From: Microbacterium sp. GCS4
Lineage (GTDB): Bacteria; Actinomycetota; Actinomycetes; Actinomycetales; Microbacteriaceae
Length of the DNA: 64,000 nt
Direction: 5' to 3'
Assembly: GCF_001262495.1 (NCBI RefSeq)
Contig: NZ_LGYE01000002.1
Span: forward strand, 1 to 64,000
The position numbers and the translations under genes were made by a program. Below the pieces are notes generated by a model, which ran no database searches, was not told where the DNA came from, and was given only the letters and a program-made list of their open reading frames with translations. The stretch's first letter is position 1, and each line of letters starts with the position of its first letter. Shown here in pieces: positions 51,695 through 60,629 of this stretch.

Positions 51695-52626
51695 CCCTTG
51701 ACCGCGCCTTCCTGCACGCCCTTGAAGAAGAAGCGCTGCGTGAACGAGAACATGATCACGATCGGCACGAGCGCGATCATGGTGCCGGCAGCGATCAGGC
51801 GCGGATCGACCGAGAAGCTGCTGTTCAGGTACGCCATCCCGACCGTGAGCGTGTACTTCGACGGGTCGGAGAGCACGATGAGCGGCCACAGGTAGTCGTC
51901 CCACGCGCCGATGAACGCGAAGATCGCGACGACCGACACCATGCCGCGGATGTTCGGCCACACGATGTGGCGGATGCGCTGCCAGGTCGTGGCGCCGTCG
52001 ACGGTCGCGGCATCCAGCACGTCCTTGGGGATCATGCGGCACGCGGTCGCGATCAGCAGCACGTTCATCGCGCTGATAGCCCCGGGCAGGAACACGCCCC
52101 AGAGCGTGTCGGCGAGGCCGAGCGCGCGGATCGTGAGGAAGTTGCTCGTGACGGTGACCTCGCCCGGGAAGAGCAGGGTCGAGAGCAGGATCGCCATGAC
52201 GATCCACTTGCCGCGGAACCGCATGCACCCGAGCGCGTACCCGGCGAAGGTCGCGAGCACGACGTTGCTGAGCACCGTGCCGACCGACACGAGCAGCGAG
52301 TGCCAGGCGTAGAGGTAGACCGGCACGATGTCGGCGACCGTGGAGTAGTTGCCGAGCGTCGGCTCGCGGGGGATGAGGTTCGGCGGGAACGAGTAGATGT
52401 TCTCCTGCGGGCCCTTGAACGAGGTGGAGAGCTGCCACACGAACGGGCCGATCACGAGGAACAGCACGAACACGAGCAGCGCGTAGCGGCCGATCAGCCC
52501 GCCGAGCGTCGGCTTGCTGAAGTCGCCGGACCCGCGGCGTCGAAAGATCCGCTCTCGGGATGCCGGTGCCTCGGCCTCCTCGTTCGCCCGGGTGTCGTCG
52601 GCGCGGGGACGGTCCAGGATGCTCAT
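51691..52626 (-). CDS. CUT1 sugar ABC transporter permease (MalG type)
   Basis: A 311-residue permease with a charged N-terminal tail (residues 1-40) and six helices (GRYALLVFVLFLVIGPFVWQLSTSF first). EAA-type loop: PKDVLDAATVDGATTWQRIRHIVWP, and AFIGAWDDYLWPLIVLSDPSKYTL is typical of MalG. Both ends overlap neighbours by ATGA or GTGA. Confidence 0.93.
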   Translation of the reverse strand: MSILDRPRADDTRANEEAEAPASRERIFRRRGSGDFSKPTLGGLIGRYALLVFVLFLVIGPFVWQLSTSFKGPQENIYSFPPNLIPREPTLGNYSTVADIVPVYLYAWHSLLVSVGTVLSNVVLATFAGYALGCMRFRGKWIVMAILLSTLLFPGEVTVTSNFLTIRALGLADTLWGVFLPGAISAMNVLLIATACRMIPKDVLDAATVDGATTWQRIRHIVWPNIRGMVSVVAIFAFIGAWDDYLWPLIVLSDPSKYTLTVGMAYLNSSFSVDPRLIAAGTMIALVPIVIMFSFTQRFFFKGVQEGAVKG

Positions 52627-53549
52627 GCGGGAGCCTTCGCCTTCTTCTCGCGGTTCATGAAGGCGATCGCGGCGAGCGGGATGAGGGTGAGGAGGAAGAG
52701 CGCGACGCTGATCGCCGACGCATAGCCGATGTTGCCGTTGAGGCCGGAGCCGACCTGCCGGATCAGCATCACGAGGGAGATGTCGTACCCGCCAGGTCCG
52801 CCGGTGCTCTTGGAGAGGACGTCGAGTTCGGCGAAGACGCGCATGGCCGACACCGCGATCAGCACCGCGATGAGGAGCATGGCCCCGCGCACGGACGGGA
52901 TCGTGACCGAGAGGAAGCGGCGGAAGGACCCCGCGCCGTCGAGCATCGCCGCCTCGTGCAGCTCCTTGCCGACGTTGCCGAGTGCGGCGAGGTACACGAC
53001 CATGTAGTAGCCGAGGCCCTTCCACACCGTCAGGAGGATCGCGCAGCCGAGCAGCAGCCACCGGTCGACGAGGAACGCGACGGGACGGTCGACGACGCCG
53101 AGGAACTCGAGCGTCTGGTTGATGATGCCTCGGCTGTCGAACAGCCAGGTCCAGATCAGGGCCACCACGACGACCGAGGCGATCACCGGGAAGTAGAACG
53201 TCGTGCGGAAGAACGAGATCCCCGGCAGCTTCTTCTGCACGAGCAGTGCGAGCAGCAGCGGCAGGATCGTCAGCAGGGGCACGCACACGACCACGTAGAT
53301 GAGGCAGGTGGTCAGGGCGTTCCAGAACATCTCGTCGCCGAGCATCCGCTCGTAGTTCGCTCCGCCCACGAACTCCGGCGTGCGCAGCGGCTTCGCGTCC
53401 GTGAAGCTGAGGACGACGGTGTTGAGGAACGGCCAGAGCGCGAACACCAGCACCCAGATCACGGCGGGAGCGAGCAGGAGCCACGGGGTGAACCACCTGT
53501 GCGAGGTGATCCCGCCCTTCCGCCTCCGGATGCCGGTGTCCGCGGCCAT
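52623..53549 (-). CDS. CUT1 sugar ABC transporter permease (MalF/UgpA type)
   Basis: A 308-residue permease with six helices beginning FTPWLLLAPAVIWVLVFALWPFLNTVVL. EAA loop: GKELHEAAMLDGAGSFRRFLSVTIPSV. The ATG at 53549 lies 2 bp from the binding-protein stop, and the stop overlaps the next permease. Partner of the oligomannoside-type binding protein; its ATPase is not in the window. Confidence 0.93.
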   Translation of the reverse strand: MAADTGIRRRKGGITSHRWFTPWLLLAPAVIWVLVFALWPFLNTVVLSFTDAKPLRTPEFVGGANYERMLGDEMFWNALTTCLIYVVVCVPLLTILPLLLALLVQKKLPGISFFRTTFYFPVIASVVVVALIWTWLFDSRGIINQTLEFLGVVDRPVAFLVDRWLLLGCAILLTVWKGLGYYMVVYLAALGNVGKELHEAAMLDGAGSFRRFLSVTIPSVRGAMLLIAVLIAVSAMRVFAELDVLSKSTGGPGGYDISLVMLIRQVGSGLNGNIGYASAISVALFLLTLIPLAAIAFMNREKKAKAPA

Positions 53550-53551
53550 GC

Positions 53552-54856
53552 TTACTGGTCCACCCGGTTCGCGTTGGCGTACTCGACGATCTTGTCGAGC
53601 TGCGTCTTCGGGTCGGCCTCGCCGTTGATCGCGAGGGCGATCTGCTGCGTCATGTAGGTCGCCATGTCGGAGGTCCACTGGAACGGGATCGCCTTGGCGT
53701 CCTGCATCGCGGTGAACACGGTGTCGATCGCGGCGAGCTGCGCGGGGTCGGTCACCGACGCCGAGATGTTGTCGACGACCGTGTCGCCGCCCGAGACGGT
53801 GCCGGGGGCGGTGCCGACGGCCAGCGACGAGAAGGCGATCTGGTTCTCCTCGTTCGTCACGAACTCGGCGAACGCCAGGGCGGCCGCCTTGTTGTCGGAG
53901 TCGGCGGAGACGTTCAGTCCCTGCACGTACAGGGGCGGGATGCCGAGCCGCGGCGTCGCGACAGTGGTCGCGAGCAGCGCCGGAGCGTCCGTCTGCAGGT
54001 CGGTCGTGAAGCCGGTGCCTCCGGTCGTGAAGGCGACCTTCTCCTGGATGTACGCCTCGGCGTTGCCGCCGTAGTCGCCCGTGAGCGCCTCGGCGGGCAT
54101 CGCGCCTGCGGCGTAGGCGTCGGCGTACGCCTGCACGATCGCCGCGGCCTCGTCGGTGTTGAAGACGAACTCGCCCTTGTCGTCGATGACCTCGATGCCC
54201 GCGGACGTGAAGGTGTCGAGTCCCGGGATCGACGACAGCAGCTGCACCTTGCCGCCCGACTCCGAGGCGACCTTCTCGGCGAGCGTCAGCAGCTCGTCGA
54301 CGGTGGTGGGCAGGTTCTGCTCGGTCACGCCGTAGGGCGCGAGCTGCGCGAGGTTCCACCACGAGGCGTCGCTCGAGAGGTACCAGGGGAGGCCGTAGGT
54401 GCCGTCGACTCCGGGATACTCGCTGTACGAGTCCCAGGCTCCGGTGTTGTAGACGTCCTTGAGGTCGGCGTCCGCCGCGTTCACGTCGAGCAGCTTGCCG
54501 GCGGCGACCAGCGGGTAGGCGATGTCGGGCGGCAGGTTGAGCACGTCCGGCAGAGTGTCGGCGTTGGCCTGGCTGAGGATCTTGTCCTGGTAGCCGTCGC
54601 CCGGCTGGTCGAGCCACTCGACCGAGACGTCGGGGTGCTCCTTCTCGAAGGCGTCGATGATGTCCTCGAAGTAGGGTGTGAATTTCTCGTTCTTGAGCGA
54701 CCACGTCTGGAACTGGATCGAACCGCTCAGCTCACCGGACGTGTCGATCGGTCCGCTGTCGCCGCCGGCCCCGCCGCCTCCTCCGGTGCAACTCGTGAGC
54801 GCCAGGACGCCGATGCTGAAGGCTGCCACCGTGGCAATGCGTGTCGGGATTCTCAT
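53552..54856 (-). CDS. Sugar-binding lipoprotein of CUT1 importer, candidate N-glycan oligosaccharide receptor
   Basis: A 434-residue family 1 solute-binding protein with lipobox LTSC (Cys23) and a Gly-rich tether. Mature features are IQFQTWSLKNEKFTPYFEDIIDAFEKEHPDV, YQDKILSQANADTLPDVLNLPPDIAYPL, GTYGLPWYLSSDASWWN, AYIQEKVAFTTGGTGF and IPFQWTSDMATYMTQQIALAI. The context (Endo H, GH92, GH38, GH5 under shared operators) suggests it binds mannose-rich oligosaccharides with one GlcNAc at the reducing end. First gene of its operon, with an operator at 54904-54919. Confidence 0.93.
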   Translation of the reverse strand: MRIPTRIATVAAFSIGVLALTSCTGGGGGAGGDSGPIDTSGELSGSIQFQTWSLKNEKFTPYFEDIIDAFEKEHPDVSVEWLDQPGDGYQDKILSQANADTLPDVLNLPPDIAYPLVAAGKLLDVNAADADLKDVYNTGAWDSYSEYPGVDGTYGLPWYLSSDASWWNLAQLAPYGVTEQNLPTTVDELLTLAEKVASESGGKVQLLSSIPGLDTFTSAGIEVIDDKGEFVFNTDEAAAIVQAYADAYAAGAMPAEALTGDYGGNAEAYIQEKVAFTTGGTGFTTDLQTDAPALLATTVATPRLGIPPLYVQGLNVSADSDNKAAALAFAEFVTNEENQIAFSSLAVGTAPGTVSGGDTVVDNISASVTDPAQLAAIDTVFTAMQDAKAIPFQWTSDMATYMTQQIALAINGEADPKTQLDKIVEYANANRVDQ

Positions 54857-54903
54857 CGTGCTTCTTCCTCGAGGCGGTCGATTCGACGTCGGTCCGAACG
54901 TGG

Positions 54904-54919
54904 ACTACAACGCTTTAGC
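54904..54919. promoter_or_regulatory. N-glycan regulon operator, site B (importer operon)
   Basis: ACTACAACGCTTTAGC fits RCTNNANCGNTNNAGY. It lies 48 bp upstream of the binding-protein start; on the minus strand it reads GCTAAAGCGTTGTAGT, with TGTAGT as a possible -10 box. Confidence 0.72.
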
Positions 54920-55003
54920 AGATGAAACCATCGGATTCGGCGCATGTCAAGGCCGTTCGGGACGAACAGCTGTCGTGGTGCGCTCGACGGTATGCAGGTT
55001 GTT

Positions 55004-55019
55004 GCTCAAGCGTTATAGT
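55004..55019. promoter_or_regulatory. N-glycan regulon operator, site C (GH5 gene)
   Basis: GCTCAAGCGTTATAGT fits RCTNNANCGNTNNAGY; TATAGT at 55014-55019 is a probable -10 box. It lies 48 bp upstream of the GH5 start, mirroring site B across the divergent promoter region. The centres of B and C are 100 bp apart, so looping is possible. Confidence 0.72.
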
Positions 55020-55066
55020 GGTCCGATTCGTCCTCGTCGGAGGACCCCGTCGGAAAGGTCCGGACC

Positions 55067-56377
55067 ATGACGCAGCGCGGCGCCCTCGATGCTCCCCTGA
55101 GATTCGGGGCGAACTACACGCCGTCCAAGGACTGGATGCACTCGTGGCTCGACTTCGAGCCCGACGACGTGCGCCGCGACTTCTCGGCGCTCGCCGAGCT
55201 CGGCCTCGACCACGTCCGGGTCTTCCCGCTGTGGACGGTGCTGCAGCCGAACCGCACCTTCATCCGCGACCGGGCCATCGCCGACGTCCGTGCCGTGGTC
55301 GACATCGCGGCGGAGTTCGGGATGGATGCGAGCGTCGACGTGATCCAGGGGCACCTGTCGAGTTTCGACTTCGTGCCCGCCTGGCTCGGCACCTGGCACG
55401 ACAAGAACATGTTCACGGACCCGAAGGCCCTGAGCGGACAGGTCGCGCTGGTCGACCGTCTCGGTCGCGCGCTGGGCGATGCGCCGAACTTCCTCGGCCT
55501 GACGCTCGGCAACGAGGTCAACCAGTTCTCCGCGCACACGCATCCCTCGCCCTGGCCCGTCACGCAGGACGAGGCCGGCGGATGGATCTCCGCGCTGCTC
55601 GATGCCGCCGAGCAGGCCGCCCCCGGACTGCCGCACGTGCACAGCGAGTACGACGCCGTCTGGTACATGGACGATCACGGGTTCACCCCCGCGCACGCCT
55701 CGCGCCTCGGTGCGATGACGACGATCCACTCCTGGATCTTCAACGGCACGGCGCAGCGGTACGGCGGGCGGTCGGTGGCCTCCGACCGGCACGCCGAGTA
55801 CCTGATCGAGCTCTCCCGCGCCTTCGCGACCGATCCCGAGCGCAGCGTGTGGCTGCAGGAGGTCGGCGCCCCGTCGAACTGCCTCACCGACGACGAGATG
55901 CCCGGATTCCTCGAGGCCACCGTGCGCTCGGCCGCTCGCACCGAGAACCTCTGGGGCATCACCTGGTGGTGCTCGCACGACGTGAGCCGCGAGCTCGGCG
56001 ACTTCCCCGAGCTGGAGTACTCGCTCGGTCTGATCGATCAGTCCGGCGCGGCGAAGCCGCTCGGTCGTCGCCTGGCCGAGCTCATCCCCGACCTGCGTCG
56101 ACGCACGCCTGCCCCGTTGCGCGACACTGCGATCGTCGTCGAGGTCGACGAGCGCGAGGTGCCGGTGAGCCGGGCGGCGCTCAGCCCCGGCGGAGCGGTG
56201 TTCCAGGCGTGGGTGGATGCCTGCACGAACGGTCTCGATCCCGCAGTCGTCACCTCGCGCGACGCCCTCGACCCCGTGACGCTCGACGCCCGCGGCATCC
56301 GTCGGCTCATCCACCCCGACACGGCGAGGAGCGAGGTCAGCCGCTACGGCTCCGTCAACACCGTCGTGCAGGCCTGA
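55067..56377 (+). CDS. GH5-family beta-mannosidase candidate (GH5_18-like)
   Basis: A 436-residue TIM-barrel enzyme with no signal peptide. It starts [19 protein letters not shown], has [14 protein letters not shown], the acid/base [10 protein letters not shown] (Glu150) and the nucleophile [10 protein letters not shown] (Glu265), then [29 protein letters not shown]. This arrangement recalls GH5_18 enzymes, which in bifidobacteria hydrolyse the Man-beta-1,4-GlcNAc disaccharide of N-glycan cores. Subfamily assignment is from memory of the sequence pattern, not a search. In this locus it would complete degradation after the alpha-mannosidases. Divergent from the importer operon, with its own operator and AAAGG upstream of the ATG. 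Confidence 0.8.
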   Translation: MTQRGALDAPLRFGANYTPSKDWMHSWLDFEPDDVRRDFSALAELGLDHVRVFPLWTVLQPNRTFIRDRAIADVRAVVDIAAEFGMDASVDVIQGHLSSFDFVPAWLGTWHDKNMFTDPKALSGQVALVDRLGRALGDAPNFLGLTLGNEVNQFSAHTHPSPWPVTQDEAGGWISALLDAAEQAAPGLPHVHSEYDAVWYMDDHGFTPAHASRLGAMTTIHSWIFNGTAQRYGGRSVASDRHAEYLIELSRAFATDPERSVWLQEVGAPSNCLTDDEMPGFLEATVRSAARTENLWGITWWCSHDVSRELGDFPELEYSLGLIDQSGAAKPLGRRLAELIPDLRRRTPAPLRDTAIVVEVDEREVPVSRAALSPGGAVFQAWVDACTNGLDPAVVTSRDALDPVTLDARGIRRLIHPDTARSEVSRYGSVNTVVQA

Positions 56378-56413
56378 ACCGCGGCATCCGAGCCCGTCAT
56401 CCCGTCGGAGCCG

Positions 56414-57445
56414 TCAGCCCGCGTGCGCCGGAGGGGCCGTGCTCTCGCGCACGGTCAGCGTCGGGGTCGGCCCCTCGACGCTGGGCAGGTTCGCGCCCGC
56501 CTCGATCTGCTGCAGCAGCAGCGTCGCCGCGCGCTCGCCGAGTTCGAAGGTGTCGCGGGTCATCGCGGTGATCGAGGGGTTGATGAGACCGGCGATCACG
56601 GAGTCGTCGAACGACGCGAGCGACACGTCGCGCGGCACGTGGCGGCCCATCTCCTGCGCGACCCGCAGCCCCGCGACGGCCATCACGTCGTTGTCGAAGA
56701 CGATCGCGGTCGGCCGCCGGCGCCCCGACAGCAGCGTGCGGGTCACGGCCGATGCGCGCGCGGGCGAGAAGTCGGTGGTGATGACCTCGCCCTCGATGCC
56801 GTCGGCCGCCATGCGCTCGAGCACCTCGGCGCGCAGCCGGGTGTGCTCGAGCTCGGCGGGTCCGGCGACGTAGGCGATGCGCTCGTGACCCAGTGCGGCG
56901 AGGTAGGAGAAGAGAGCCTCGGCCACGGTGTCGTCGCCGATCCAGACGCTCGGCACGGCGCCGTCGGGCGACGGCTCGGAGCCGATCATCACGGCGCGGG
57001 CGTCGAGCGCCAGGATGCGCTCGCCGCGGGGATCGTCGTCGCGCGGGTCGATCAGGATGATGCCGTCGACCTGGTTGGACGAGCGCCACTGCCGGTGCAC
57101 CTCCATCTCCTCGGCGATGCCGCTCACGAGTCGAAGCTGGAGGCTGACCTTGTTCTCGGAGAGTCGAGATTCGATGCCGGCGATGAGGTCGGTGAAGAAG
57201 GCCTCGGAGCCGAGGGAGCGGGCGGGGCGGGCGAGGGCGAAGCCGACCGTGTTCGCCCGTGCGCCCACGAGCGCGCGCGCAGCGGAGCTGGGCTGCCAAC
57301 CGTTCTCCTCGACGATCGACAGGATGCGCTGCCGGGTCTCCTCGCTCACGCCGGGGCGGCCGTTGAGGGCGAAGGAGACGGCGCCGGGCGAGACACCGGC
57401 CATGCGCGCGATGTCGGCGATCGTGACGCGTTTCGCCGGGCTCAT
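56414..57445 (-). CDS. LacI-family regulator of the N-glycan regulon
   Basis: A 343-residue LacI/GalR protein. Helix-turn-helix at residues 7-27 (VTIADIARMAGVSPGAVSFAL), hinge with QPSSAARALVGARANTVGFAL, effector domain with LIAGIESRLSENKVSLQLRL, VDGIILIDPRDDDPRGERI, HERIAYVAGPAELEHTRLRAEVL and AIVFDNDVMAVAGLRVAQEMG. One matching operator lies 13 bp upstream of its start, indicating autoregulation, and four others control surrounding genes. Convergent with the GH5 gene, divergent from GH38. Confidence 0.92.
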   Translation of the reverse strand: MSPAKRVTIADIARMAGVSPGAVSFALNGRPGVSEETRQRILSIVEENGWQPSSAARALVGARANTVGFALARPARSLGSEAFFTDLIAGIESRLSENKVSLQLRLVSGIAEEMEVHRQWRSSNQVDGIILIDPRDDDPRGERILALDARAVMIGSEPSPDGAVPSVWIGDDTVAEALFSYLAALGHERIAYVAGPAELEHTRLRAEVLERMAADGIEGEVITTDFSPARASAVTRTLLSGRRRPTAIVFDNDVMAVAGLRVAQEMGRHVPRDVSLASFDDSVIAGLINPSITAMTRDTFELGERAATLLLQQIEAGANLPSVEGPTPTLTVRESTAPPAHAG

Positions 57446-57458
57446 AGTCCCTCACCCT

Positions 57459-57474
57459 ACTTGATCGGTTTAGC
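57459..57474. promoter_or_regulatory. N-glycan regulon operator, site D (lacI autoregulation)
   Basis: ACTTGATCGGTTTAGC fits RCTNNANCGNTNNAGY, 13 bp upstream of the lacI ATG at 57445. Confidence 0.72.
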
Positions 57475-57511
57475 CTGCAGGAAAAGAAAGCCGTATCGTT
57501 TCGACGCAGAT

Positions 57512-57527
57512 GCTAGATCGTTTTAGT
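57512..57527. promoter_or_regulatory. N-glycan regulon operator, site E (GH38 gene)
   Basis: GCTAGATCGTTTTAGT fits RCTNNANCGNTNNAGY. TTTAGT (57522-57527) is a possible -10 box with TTTCGA (57499-57504) 17 bp upstream, so repression would again cover the -10 box. It lies 76 bp upstream of the GH38 start and 53 bp from the centre of site D. Confidence 0.74.
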
Positions 57528-57603
57528 AAATCGGATAGCATCGTCGGACGACACCGCATCGCGGATGTCCGCCCCCTCACCGTCGAGCCCGGAGACCACC
57601 CCC

Positions 57604-60597
57604 ATGCATGACGACACCTCGCTCACCGTCGGACGCGTCAAGCGCGTGCTGGACGAGCGGATCCGCCCGGCCATCCACTCGGCATCCGTGCCGCTCGAGA
57701 TCGCCGTCCACGAGCTCCCCGGCGAGCCGATCGCTCCCGGCGACGGACTCGCGCTCGAGTTCGCGCCCGCGTCGGTGCCCGCGCCGTGGGGACCCGCCTG
57801 GAGCACCACCTGGTTCCGCCTCACCGGCGCCGTGCCCGCCGACTGGGCCGGCCGTCGCGTCGAGGCCGTGATCGACCTCGGCTTCGACATCAACATGCCG
57901 GGCTTCCAGTGCGAGGCTCTCGTCTACCGTCCCGACGGCTCTCCCGTGAAGAGCGTCAACCCGCGCAACCAGTGGGTGCCGATCGTCGAGACGGCGCAGG
58001 GCGACGAGCCGGTCGAGCTCTACCTCGAAGCCGCGGCGAACCCCGTGCTGCTCGACTACCACCCCTTCCTCCCGACGCAGCAGGGCGATATCCGCACATC
58101 CTCGCCGGAGCCGCTGTACCGCACCCGGCGCATCGACCTCGCGGTCTTCGAGCAGGACGTCTTCGACCTCTCCCTCGACCTCGAGGTGCTGTTCGAACTG
58201 CAGGCCGAGCTGCCGGCGACCTCGCCCCGTCGCATGCGCATCCTCCAGGCGCTGGACGACGCCCTCGACGTCCTCGACCTGCAGCGCATCGTCGAGACCG
58301 CACCGAATGCCCGGGCGCAGCTCGCGGACGTCCTCGCGGCGCCCGCCGAAGCGAGCGCCCACCGGATCTCGGCCGTCGGGCACGCGCACATCGACTCCGC
58401 GTGGCTGTGGCCGGTGCGCGAGACCATCCGCAAGGTGGCGCGCACGACCTCCTCCATGACCAGCCTCATCGAGGAGCAGCCGGACTTCATCTACGGCATG
58501 TCCAGTGCGCAGCAGTACGCCTGGATCAAGGAGCACCGCCCCGAGGTGTGGGAGCGGGTCAAGGCCGCGGTCGCCGACGGGCGCTTCCTGCCTCTGGGCG
58601 GGATGTGGGTCGAGTCCGACACCGTCATGCCCACGGGCGAATCGCTCGTGCGGCAGTTCTCCTACGGTCAGCGCTTCTTCGAGCGGGAGTTCGGCATCCG
58701 CTCGAAGGGCGTGTGGCTGCCCGACAGCTTCGGATACTCGCCGGCCCTGCCGCAGCTCATGCGCCGGGCCGGATTCGAGTGGTTCTTCACGCAGAAGATC
58801 TCGTGGAACCAGCAGAACGTCTTCCCGCACCACTCCTTCCTCTGGGAGGGGATCGACGGGTCGCAGGTGTTCACGCACTTCCCCTCGATGGACACCTACA
58901 ACTCGCAGTTGAGCGGCATGGAGGTCGCCAAGGCCTCCCGCCAGTTCAAGGAGAATCGCGTGTCCTCGCGGTCGATCGCCCCGGTCGGCTGGGGAGACGG
59001 CGGCGGTGGCACGACGCGCGAGATGACCGGCAAGGCCCGCCGCCTGCAGGACCTCGAGGGCAGCGCGCGCGTCGAGTGGGAGCATCCGGACGCGTTCTTC
59101 GACAAGGCCCGGGCCGAGATCCCGCACCCGGCGGTGTGGGTCGGCGAGCTCTACCTCGAACTGCACCGCGGCACGCTCACGAGCCAGCACGCCACGAAGG
59201 CGCTGCACCGCTGGGCCGAGCACGCGCTCGTCGAGGCCGAGCTGTGGGCGGCGACGGATGCCGTGCGCACGGGTGCCGCCTATCCGAAGGCCGAGCTCGA
59301 CCGTCTGTGGGAGTCCGTGCTGCTGCACGAGTTCCACGACATCCTCCCCGGCACCTCGATCGCGTGGGTGCACCGGGAGGCCGTCGAGGTGCTGAGCGGG
59401 GTGCTCTCGGATGCCCGGGACATCGCGGATGCCGCGCGGCGGTCTCTCGCGGGCGAGGGCGACCGGGCGCTGCGCTTCACGCCGAGCTCGGTCGGCGCCG
59501 GACGCGCGCTCGGGGCGTCCTGGGTCGAGGAGTCGTCGGAGCCGTCGGTCTCGCTGAGCGAGGAGTCCGGCGGGTGGCGGCTCGAGAACGAGCTCGTCTC
59601 GGTGCTCGTGTCGGCCGAGGGCCTGATCGTGTCGGCGATCGACAAGGGCACGGGTCGCGAAGCCGTCGCGGAAGGCCGCGCCGCCAACCTCTTCCAGCTG
59701 CACCAGGACTTCCCGAACATGTGGGATGCGTGGGACATCGACCGCTACTACCGCAACAGCGTCACCGACCTGACCGGGGTCGCGTCGATCACGGCATCCC
59801 TCCTCGACGGCGTCGCGACCGTGACGGTCGTACGGGAGTTCTCGGAGTCGACCATCACCCAGGCGATCGCGCTGGCCCCGGGATCGCGCACCGTCGCGCT
59901 GCGCAACGACATCGACTGGAACGAGACCGAGAAGCTGCTCAAGCTCGCCTTCCCTCTCGACGTCCAGGCAGCGCACACCGAGGCCGAGACGCAGTTCGGC
60001 TACCAGGCGCGCCCCACGCACACGAACACGAGCTGGGAGGCGGCGAAGTTCGAGACCTCGATGCACCGCTTCGTGCTGGTGCGGGAGGCGGACTTCGGCG
60101 TCGCACTCGTGAACGACTCGATCTACGGCTACGACACCTCGCGCGACGTCGACGGCGACACGGTCACGACGACCGTGCGGCTGTCGCTGCTGCGCGCGCC
60201 GCGGTTCCCCGATCCCGAGACGGATCACGGGCACCACGCGATCGAGGTCGGCTTCGTGATCGGAGCGGATGCCGAGATCGCGACGGCCGAGGGGATCGCG
60301 TTCAACGCCCTCCCGAGCCTGGTGCGCGGCGCGCGCGAGGTCGAGCCGCTGGTCGCGGTCGAGGGTCGCGGCATCGTGGTCTCGGGCGTGAAGCTCGCGG
60401 ACGACGACTCGGGGGACGTGATCGTGCGTCTCTACGAGGCGCTGGGGCGGCGGACGACGGGCACGCTCACCGCCGGTTTCGAGCACCGGGAGATCCGCGA
60501 GGTCTCGCTCATCGAGGACGCACTCGACGACGCGCGTCTCGGCGGCGAGCTGACGCTCCGCCCGCTCGAGGTCCGCACGCTCCGCATCGTGCGCTGA
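57604..60597 (+). CDS. GH38-family alpha-mannosidase
   Basis: A 997-residue cytoplasmic enzyme. The N-terminal domain (residues 1-250) precedes the GH38 catalytic barrel with AVGHAHIDSAWLWPVRET (zinc His260 and Asp262-region ligands), VWLPDSFGYSPALPQLM (Asp374 nucleophile), WVESDTVMPTGESLVRQ and LLHEFHDILPGTSI (zinc His), then large beta domains to the C-terminus. GH38 enzymes remove alpha-1,2-, 1,3- or 1,6-mannose with zinc; bacterial members often act on N-glycan fragments. The ATG at 57604 has GGAG 9 bases upstream; an ATG at 57565 would add 13 unlikely residues. It carries an operator of the N-glycan regulon and complements GH92. Confidence 0.94.
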   Translation: MHDDTSLTVGRVKRVLDERIRPAIHSASVPLEIAVHELPGEPIAPGDGLALEFAPASVPAPWGPAWSTTWFRLTGAVPADWAGRRVEAVIDLGFDINMPGFQCEALVYRPDGSPVKSVNPRNQWVPIVETAQGDEPVELYLEAAANPVLLDYHPFLPTQQGDIRTSSPEPLYRTRRIDLAVFEQDVFDLSLDLEVLFELQAELPATSPRRMRILQALDDALDVLDLQRIVETAPNARAQLADVLAAPAEASAHRISAVGHAHIDSAWLWPVRETIRKVARTTSSMTSLIEEQPDFIYGMSSAQQYAWIKEHRPEVWERVKAAVADGRFLPLGGMWVESDTVMPTGESLVRQFSYGQRFFEREFGIRSKGVWLPDSFGYSPALPQLMRRAGFEWFFTQKISWNQQNVFPHHSFLWEGIDGSQVFTHFPSMDTYNSQLSGMEVAKASRQFKENRVSSRSIAPVGWGDGGGGTTREMTGKARRLQDLEGSARVEWEHPDAFFDKARAEIPHPAVWVGELYLELHRGTLTSQHATKALHRWAEHALVEAELWAATDAVRTGAAYPKAELDRLWESVLLHEFHDILPGTSIAWVHREAVEVLSGVLSDARDIADAARRSLAGEGDRALRFTPSSVGAGRALGASWVEESSEPSVSLSEESGGWRLENELVSVLVSAEGLIVSAIDKGTGREAVAEGRAANLFQLHQDFPNMWDAWDIDRYYRNSVTDLTGVASITASLLDGVATVTVVREFSESTITQAIALAPGSRTVALRNDIDWNETEKLLKLAFPLDVQAAHTEAETQFGYQARPTHTNTSWEAAKFETSMHRFVLVREADFGVALVNDSIYGYDTSRDVDGDTVTTTVRLSLLRAPRFPDPETDHGHHAIEVGFVIGADAEIATAEGIAFNALPSLVRGAREVEPLVAVEGRGIVVSGVKLADDDSGDVIVRLYEALGRRTTGTLTAGFEHREIREVSLIEDALDDARLGGELTLRPLEVRTLRIVR

Positions 60598-60600
60598 CAC

Positions 60601-60626
60601 CCGCTGCCCCGGCGCGCGGGGCGGCG
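60601..60626. terminator. Candidate bidirectional terminator
   Basis: GCCCCG (60606-60611) pairs with CGGGGC (60617-60622) around GCGCG, and the stem extends outward through CCGC/GCGG with one mismatch. It lies between the convergent GH38 and DUF2252 stops. Confidence 0.5.
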
Positions 60627-60629
60627 GGC

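Noticed and set aside
48440..52438. Apparent N-terminal extension of the GH92 protein
   Set aside because: Sequence before the GTG at 51694 is a shadow of the permease frame; the GTGA overlap gives the true start.
30583..60597. Recently acquired genomic island covering both glycan loci
   Set aside because: Codon use and GC look like the rest of the window, and there are no integrases, transposases or flanking repeats; horizontal origin cannot be argued from this sequence alone.
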